NCBI GenBank assembly: GCA_022778785.1
Contig: JALFSO010000056.1
Coordinates: 1 to 64,000, forward strand
Source of the DNA: Dysosmobacter sp.
GTDB taxonomy: Bacteria; Bacillota; Clostridia; Oscillospirales; Oscillospiraceae
Length of the DNA: 64,000 nucleotides
Direction of reading: 5' to 3'
Made by a program: the position numbers and the translations under genes. Of this stretch, positions 59,551 to 64,000 are shown piece by piece. Numbering within the stretch: position 1 is the first letter of the stretch; every line of letters starts with the position of its first letter. The notes under the pieces are model-generated. The model did no database searches. It saw nothing but the letters and a program-made list of their open reading frames with translations, and had not been told where the DNA came from.

Positions 59551-61953
59551 TTAGCGGGCGTTGGAAGCGAACCGCTTGATGTTGGAGGCGTTCACCAGCT
59601 TCTCCACCTGCTGGCCGCGGCGGATGATGAGGGTGGGCGCCTGCTGGATGCCGTACTGATCCACCAGATCCCGGTGGTCGCTGACATTCATGACGGTGTA
59701 GTGCAGGCCGGCCTTCTCCAGCTCATTCTTGGCGATCTTGCAGTTGGGGCAGGTGGCGGTGGTGAACAGGAACAGCTCCTCGTTGGCACTGGACTCCACG
59801 GCCTGGGCGGCGGGGGCGTCCATGGTCTTGCCCACGCAGAAGTCCGGCTCCCGGTCCTTCAGGCGGCGGCCCTCCAGACGGGAGGTGCCCAGCTCGTACT
59901 CCTGACGGTCCTTGAACTCCTGGACCTTGCCGTCGTTCCAGTTCTGGACGGGACGGTAGTATCCGGTGATGCGGCTCCAGACCTCAGTGGTCTTGCCGCA
60001 CTTGGGGCAGGAGAAATGCTCGCCGGCGATATAGCCGTGCTCCTGGCAGATGGAATAGGTGGGAGAGAGGGTGTAGTAGGGCAGCTTGAAGTTCTCGGCG
60101 ATCTTCCGCACCAGGGCGGCGGCGGACTTCCAGTCCGGCAACTTCTCGCCCAGGAAGGCGTGGAACACGGTGCCGGAGGTGTACAGGGTCTGGAGATCGT
60201 CCTGGACCGCCAGGGCCTCGAAAATGTCCTCGGTGTAGCCCACGGGCAGGTGGGAGGAGTTGGTGTAGTAGGGGGTGTCGCCCTCGTGCTTGGCGGCGGT
60301 GATGATGTCGGGGTACTTGGCTACATCGTGCTTGGCCAGACGGAAGGCGGTGGACTCGGCGGGAGTGGCCTCCAGGTTGTAGAGGTCGCCGTACTCCTCC
60401 TGATAGTCCTTCAGGCGCTCCCGCATGTGGTTCAGAACGTCCTTGGCGAAGTCCTGGGTCTCGGTGTGGGTCAGGTCCTTCTTCAGCCAGCAGGCGTTGA
60501 GGCCCGCCTCATTCATGCCCACCAGACCGATGGTGGAGAAGTGGTTGGCGAAGGTGCCCAGATAGTACTTGGTGTAGGGGTACAGACCGGCGTCCATCAG
60601 CCGGGTGATGACGGTGCGCTTCACCTTCAGGGACCGGGCGGCGATGTCCATGATCTTGTCCAGCCGGGTGTAGAACTCCTCGGGGGTCTTGGAGAGGTAG
60701 GCGATGCGGGGCAGGTTGATGGTCACCACGCCCACGGAGCCGGTGGACTCGCCGGAGCCGAAGAAGCCGCCGGACTTTTTCCGCAGTTCCCGCAGGTCCA
60801 GACGCAGGCGGCAGCACATGGAGCGGACGTCGGAGGGCTCCATGTCGGAGTTGATATAGTTGGAGAAGTAGGGGGTGCCGTACTTGGCGGTCATGCCGAA
60901 CAGGAGGCGGTTGTTCTCCGTCTCACTCCAGTCGAAGTCCCGGGTGATGGAGTAGGTGGGGATGGGATACTGGAAGCCCCGGCCGTCGGCGTCGCCCTCG
61001 GTCATGATCTCGATGAACGCCTTGTTCACCATGTCCATTTCCTGCTTGCAGTCGCCGTAGGTGAAGTCCATCTCCTTGCCGCCCACGATGGCCGGCAGGT
61101 CCTTCAGGTCATTGGGGACGGTCCAGTCCAGAGTGATGTTGGAGAAGGGCGCCTGTGTGCCCCAGCGGGAGGGGGTGTTGACGCCGAACACGAAGGACTG
61201 GATGCACTGCTTGACCTCTTTCTGGGTCAGGTGATCCACTTTCACGAAGGGAGCCAGATAGGTGTCGAAGGAGGAGAAAGCCTGTGCGCCCGCCCACTCG
61301 TTCTGCATGATGCCCAGGAAGTTCACCATCTGGTTGCACAGGGTGCTGAGGTGGCTGGCGGGGGAGGAGTTGATCTTGCCGGGAATGCCCAGGCCCTGCT
61401 GGATGAGCTGCTTCAGGCTCCAGCCGGCGCAGTAGCCGGTGAGCATGCTGAGGTCGTGGATGTGGATGTCGCCGCTGCGGTGGGCGTTGGCGATCTCAGG
61501 GTCATAGACCTCGCTGAGCCAGTAGTTGGCGGTGATGGCGCCGGAGTTGGAGAGGATCAGGCCGCCCACGGAGTAAGTGACGGTGGAGTTCTCCTTCACG
61601 CGCCAGTCGTTGACGTGGAGGTAGTTGTTCACCAGCTCCTTGTAGTCCAGCACGGTGGAACTGAGGTTGCGGATCTTCTCCCGCTGCTTGCGGTAGAGGA
61701 TGTAGGCCTTGGCCACGTCGGCGTAGCCCGCCTTGCTGAGCACGTTCTCCACGCTGTCCTGGATGTCCTCCACGCTGATCCGGCCATCGTGGATCTTCTC
61801 CTGATAGTCAGCGGTGACCTTCAGGGCCAGCAGGTCGATGATGTCAGTGTTGTAGGCCATGCCGGTGGCCTCAAAGGCCTTGGTGATGGCTACGCTGATC
61901 TTGGAAATGTTGAAATCCGTGACCTTCCCGTCTCGTTTAACGACTTGATACAT
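59551..61953 (-). CDS. nrdD: Anaerobic ribonucleoside-triphosphate reductase with fused glutaredoxin-like tail
   Basis: 800 aa. It makes dNTPs without oxygen. An N-terminal ATP-cone (1-90) precedes the ten-stranded barrel. The zinc site uses C-x-x-C pairs around 640-655 (CQEHGY, CPKCGK). The glycyl radical is Gly664 in RITGY. After residue 720 comes an extra 80-aa thioredoxin/glutaredoxin-like domain with Cys735-Pro-Asn-Cys738 and a cis-Pro-like QQAPTLIIRRG. Most NrdD proteins end soon after the glycine loop, so the fusion is unusual; it may donate electrons or formate-independent reductant. A 218-bp gap separates it from nrdG. Confidence 0.93.
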   Translation of the reverse strand: MYQVVKRDGKVTDFNISKISVAITKAFEATGMAYNTDIIDLLALKVTADYQEKIHDGRISVEDIQDSVENVLSKAGYADVAKAYILYRKQREKIRNLSSTVLDYKELVNNYLHVNDWRVKENSTVTYSVGGLILSNSGAITANYWLSEVYDPEIANAHRSGDIHIHDLSMLTGYCAGWSLKQLIQQGLGIPGKINSSPASHLSTLCNQMVNFLGIMQNEWAGAQAFSSFDTYLAPFVKVDHLTQKEVKQCIQSFVFGVNTPSRWGTQAPFSNITLDWTVPNDLKDLPAIVGGKEMDFTYGDCKQEMDMVNKAFIEIMTEGDADGRGFQYPIPTYSITRDFDWSETENNRLLFGMTAKYGTPYFSNYINSDMEPSDVRSMCCRLRLDLRELRKKSGGFFGSGESTGSVGVVTINLPRIAYLSKTPEEFYTRLDKIMDIAARSLKVKRTVITRLMDAGLYPYTKYYLGTFANHFSTIGLVGMNEAGLNACWLKKDLTHTETQDFAKDVLNHMRERLKDYQEEYGDLYNLEATPAESTAFRLAKHDVAKYPDIITAAKHEGDTPYYTNSSHLPVGYTEDIFEALAVQDDLQTLYTSGTVFHAFLGEKLPDWKSAAALVRKIAENFKLPYYTLSPTYSICQEHGYIAGEHFSCPKCGKTTEVWSRITGYYRPVQNWNDGKVQEFKDRQEYELGTSRLEGRRLKDREPDFCVGKTMDAPAAQAVESSANEELFLFTTATCPNCKIAKNELEKAGLHYTVMNVSDHRDLVDQYGIQQAPTLIIRRGQQVEKLVNASNIKRFASNAR

Positions 61954-62079
61954 ACTTTCTCCTATCCTCTCTCAGTCAAACTGCTGCTCGATCATTTGCT
62001 CTATCATTTCCCTCCGGCAGAGGGGCTGTGGGGTCTCAAAACACCTGATGAAAGGGCGGTAAACCGCCCAGCAATTTCT

Positions 62080-62132
62080 ATTGTAACATACCACTGGTGG
62101 AAGTCAAGCTGAAAAACCACTATATCTTGTGA
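62080..62132 (-). promoter_or_regulatory. nrdD promoter with NrdR box
   Basis: Minus strand: TTGACT (62102-62107), 16-bp spacer, TACAAT (62080-62085). Just upstream, 62117-62132 reads CCACTATATCTTGTGA on the plus strand, matching the NrdR consensus acaCwAtATaTwGtgt at nearly every position. A second box at the usual 31-bp distance was not found. Confidence 0.75.
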
Positions 62133-62171
62133 TACAATTTCGTAGACATTACCAATTGCATCAAGATGTTG

Positions 62172-62864
62172 TTAGATACCCCGGATGGCCACCTCTCCGA
62201 AGAAGGGCCGGGCCGCGTCGGCCAGGGACCGCAGCGTCTCCGGCGGCCAGGCCGTCAGGCCGCTGCCCACCAGATCGCCGGAGTCCACGAACTGCTGGAG
62301 GAAGTACCGGGGCGCGCCCTCCAGCCATTGGCCGATGGCCTCCATGTCCGCGGCGGTGTGAAATTCCCGGACCACAGTGGTGCGGAACTCGAAGGGGACG
62401 GGCCCCTCCATCAGCAGGGCCGCGCTCTCCCGGATGGGAGCCATGTCGAAGCCGGGGACGCCCACAGTCAGGGGATATTTCTCCGGACTGTTCTTGATGT
62501 CCATGGCTGCATAGTCCACCAGACCGGCGTCCAGCAGGGCGGCGAGACGGTCCGGAAAGGTGCCGTTGGTGTCCAGCTTCACGTCAAAGCCCAGATCCTT
62601 CACCGCCCGGAGAAAGTCCGGGACGCCCGGCTGCATCAGCGGCTCGCCGCCGGAGAGCACCACGCCGTCCAGCAGGCCCCGGCGGCTTTTGAGAAAGGCC
62701 AGCACAGCATCCTGGGACAGCACCTCGTTCTCCTCCACCCGGGTCACAAGGAGTGCGTTGTGGCAGAACGGACACCGGAGATTGCACCCGCCGGTGAACA
62801 CCGTGGCGGCCAGCTTTCCGGGGTAATCCACCATGGCCAGCTTCTGTAATCCGCAGATCTTCAT
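62172..62864 (-). CDS. nrdG: Anaerobic ribonucleotide reductase-activating protein
   Basis: 230 aa, a radical SAM protein that makes the glycyl radical of NrdD. The cluster motif is CNLRCPFC (about 27-34, C-x3-C-x2-C), followed by GGEPLMQP (about 76) and a DTNG motif (about 106). The start at 62864 has GGAGGTGGG upstream. It is encoded upstream of nrdD on the same strand and is followed by the NrdR-controlled promoter. A 14-bp direct repeat lies at both ends of the gene (62161-62174 and 62888-62901). Confidence 0.93.
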   Translation of the reverse strand: MKICGLQKLAMVDYPGKLAATVFTGGCNLRCPFCHNALLVTRVEENEVLSQDAVLAFLKSRRGLLDGVVLSGGEPLMQPGVPDFLRAVKDLGFDVKLDTNGTFPDRLAALLDAGLVDYAAMDIKNSPEKYPLTVGVPGFDMAPIRESAALLMEGPVPFEFRTTVVREFHTAADMEAIGQWLEGAPRYFLQQFVDSGDLVGSGLTAWPPETLRSLADAARPFFGEVAIRGI

Positions 62865-62900
62865 TGTGCCCACCTCCGTTCCGGCACTCAAGATGTTGTT

Positions 62901-62929
62901 ATCATAGACCAGACTGCCCACAAGTACAA
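62901..62929 (-). promoter_or_regulatory. Candidate nrdG promoter
   Basis: Minus strand: TTGTAC (62924-62929), 17-bp spacer, TATGAT (62901-62906), about 37 bp upstream of the ATG. Confidence 0.5.
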
Positions 62930-63122
62930 GTGCCTTTTGCAACAGCATTTCCCCAAAACGCCGCAAGCCCCTGGCACCACTGGCCTGGCGGCGGAGAGAA
63001 AAATTTCAGACAAAATTCAGTCCGCGGTTTTTCTTTTTGATAGAGTGTGATAAGATATAGAGACTGCTGATCCCGGGCCTATGCGCCCGCCTGTTTTGAA
63101 GGAGGTGTTTCCGCTGCAAACC

Positions 63123-63659
63123 GTGGAACTTTCCATCCTGGACTGGCTCCAGATTCATCTGCGCTGCGGCGTGCTGGACGCGGTGATGCCGGCGGTGAGC
63201 CGCATCTGCGACCACGGCGAGGTGTGGATCCTGCTGGCGCTCATCCTGCTGCTGACAAAAAAGCACCGGAAGGCAGGGGCCTCCGTGGCCTGCGCCCTGG
63301 TGCTGGACCTGATTTTCTGCAATCTGCTCCTGAAGCCGCTGGTGGGCCGCCTGAGGCCCTTTGCCGTCAACACGGCGGTAACGCTGCTGGTACCGCCGCC
63401 GTTGGACGCCTCCTTCCCCTCAGGGCACACGGCGTCCTCCTTTGCGGCGGCCGCGGCGCTGTGGGCGGCCGGATATCACCGGATGGGCGCGGCGGCGCTG
63501 GTATTGGCCTGCGCCATCGCCTTCTCCCGGCTGTACCTGTATGTCCACTGGCCCAGCGACGTGCTGGCCGGCGCGATCCTGGGCGCGGTCCTGGGGTGGT
63601 CCGGCGCCGCGCTGGTAAAGGCGGCGTCGAAGCGGCGTTCCGGAGAGGAACAGCCGTGA
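63123..63659 (+). CDS. PAP2 family membrane phosphatase
   Basis: 178 aa from the GTG at 63123, a lipid-phosphate phosphatase of the PAP2/undecaprenyl-diphosphatase type. The three catalytic motifs are visible: K-P-L-V-G-R-L-R-P (about 74-82), P-S-G-H (about 101-104) and S-R-L-Y-L-Y-V-H-W-P-S-D (about 137-148). About five membrane helices. The start is uncertain: a strong AAGGAGGTG at 63099 fits a CTG at 63114 best (8-nt spacing), the GTG at 63123 is far from it, and an ATG at 63081 has no site. Confidence 0.8.
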   Translation: MELSILDWLQIHLRCGVLDAVMPAVSRICDHGEVWILLALILLLTKKHRKAGASVACALVLDLIFCNLLLKPLVGRLRPFAVNTAVTLLVPPPLDASFPSGHTASSFAAAAALWAAGYHRMGAAALVLACAIAFSRLYLYVHWPSDVLAGAILGAVLGWSGAALVKAASKRRSGEEQP

Positions 63660-63687
63660 CGCGGCGGGTTTCCCGCATCCAAACAAC

Positions 63688-63719
63688 AGACGTCCGCAGG
63701 CTTTTGCCTGCGGACGTCT
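63688..63719. terminator. Terminator between PAP2 and CopZ genes
   Basis: AGACGTCCGCAGGC / GCCTGCGGACGTCT with a TTTT loop, between convergent genes. Confidence 0.85.
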
Positions 63720-63736
63720 CAGCTTGCGGGGAAAAT

Positions 63737-63946
63737 TTACTGGATGCCGGTGACGGTGTAGTCCTGATCCTCCACGGCCTTTTTCAGGGTGTCGTCGGAG
63801 ACAGCGGACTTCAGCGTCACCACGGCGGTGCCCGCCTCATGGCTGACGGCGGCCTGTTCCACCTCCGGCAGGGCCTCCAGGGCCTTCTTCACCCGGGCCT
63901 CGCAGTGGACGCACATCATGCCTTCGATCTTCATGGTCTTTTCCAT
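63737..63946 (-). CDS. Heavy-metal-associated (CopZ-like) metallochaperone
   Basis: 69 aa, a single HMA domain. The metal site is GMMCVHCEARV (about 9-19, M-x-C-x-x-C). The beta-alpha-beta-beta-alpha-beta pattern is complete to the end. GAGGAGG lies ahead of the ATG. Such proteins hand copper(I) to P-type ATPases, but the metal is not proven and no copper pump is in the window; it may sit just outside the right edge. Confidence 0.88.
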   Translation of the reverse strand: MEKTMKIEGMMCVHCEARVKKALEALPEVEQAAVSHEAGTAVVTLKSAVSDDTLKKAVEDQDYTVTGIQ

Positions 63947-64000
63947 AGTGGTTGTTTCCTCCTCTTTGTTGTGTCTGGATTGGATTTTATGATCTCTGCG

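Overview
The window is GC-rich chromosomal DNA of a Gram-positive anaerobe, most likely a clostridium of the Oscillospiraceae (Flavonifractor/Lawsonibacter/Oscillibacter-like). The evidence is the oxygen-sensitive enzymes (NrdD/NrdG, a 2-hydroxyacyl-CoA dehydratase activase pair, an EFR1 flavodoxin-ferredoxin, several radical SAM proteins), the Firmicutes-style ECF transporter-truA cluster, a Firmicutes-style 6S-like RNA, TTG/GTG starts with strong AGGAGG sites, and many proteins of clostridial type. Genus assignment is inference. I see no prophage, CRISPR array, rRNA or canonical transposase gene.

Layout: 0-7.7 kb holds a glutamine-amidotransferase-like hydrolase, a tandem pair of unknown paralogues, a YgjP-type metallopeptidase, a class I aminotransferase coupled to a radical SAM protein, a PadR-HAAS-lipoprotein operon and an EamA exporter. 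7.8-9.9 kb is pyrE-pyrB-pyrI on the minus strand. 10-12.5 kb has a HAD phosphatase, tRNA-Arg(ACG), a probable 6S RNA and a DUF1292 protein. 12.8-18.7 kb has a class A penicillin-binding protein and an ACT-hom-lysC operon. 18.8-22.4 kb has the UPF0237/UPF0210 pair, split by a repeat block, and queH. 22.7-28.2 kb has the activase pair and an RlmI-like methyltransferase behind a densely structured leader. 28.9-39.2 kb has ecfA1-ecfA2-ecfT-truA, a beta-propeller membrane protein, CvpA, a ClpE-like unfoldase, EFR1 and a lipase. 39.5-42.4 kb is trkA-trkH and 42.6-44.1 kb is guaB.

44.3-56.8 kb is one long minus-strand purine operon: gntR-purE-purC-purF-purM-purN-purO-AICAR formyltransferase-[S23 cassette]-purD-purL. 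It makes IMP from PRPP. Step 9/10 is split between a stand-alone AICAR formyltransferase and an archaeal-type PurO cyclohydrolase instead of bifunctional PurH. A GntR/UTRA regulator heads the operon, with a two-palindrome operator on its promoter. purB and purK are not in the window. 57-64 kb holds a shikimate kinase, a TipA-type MerR regulator, trxB, the anaerobic ribonucleotide reductase nrdD (with a fused glutaredoxin-like tail) and its activase nrdG, a PAP2 phosphatase and a CopZ-like protein.

The most unusual content is non-coding: several MITE-like or hairpin-array elements (1-143, 9890-10204, 20184-20535, 21490-21758, 27158-27306, 28333-28732), and a 413-bp cassette carrying an S23 four-helix-bundle gene between heptad-based inverted repeats inside the purine operon. 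One end of that cassette is repeated exactly, 32 of 32 bases, at 20219-20250.
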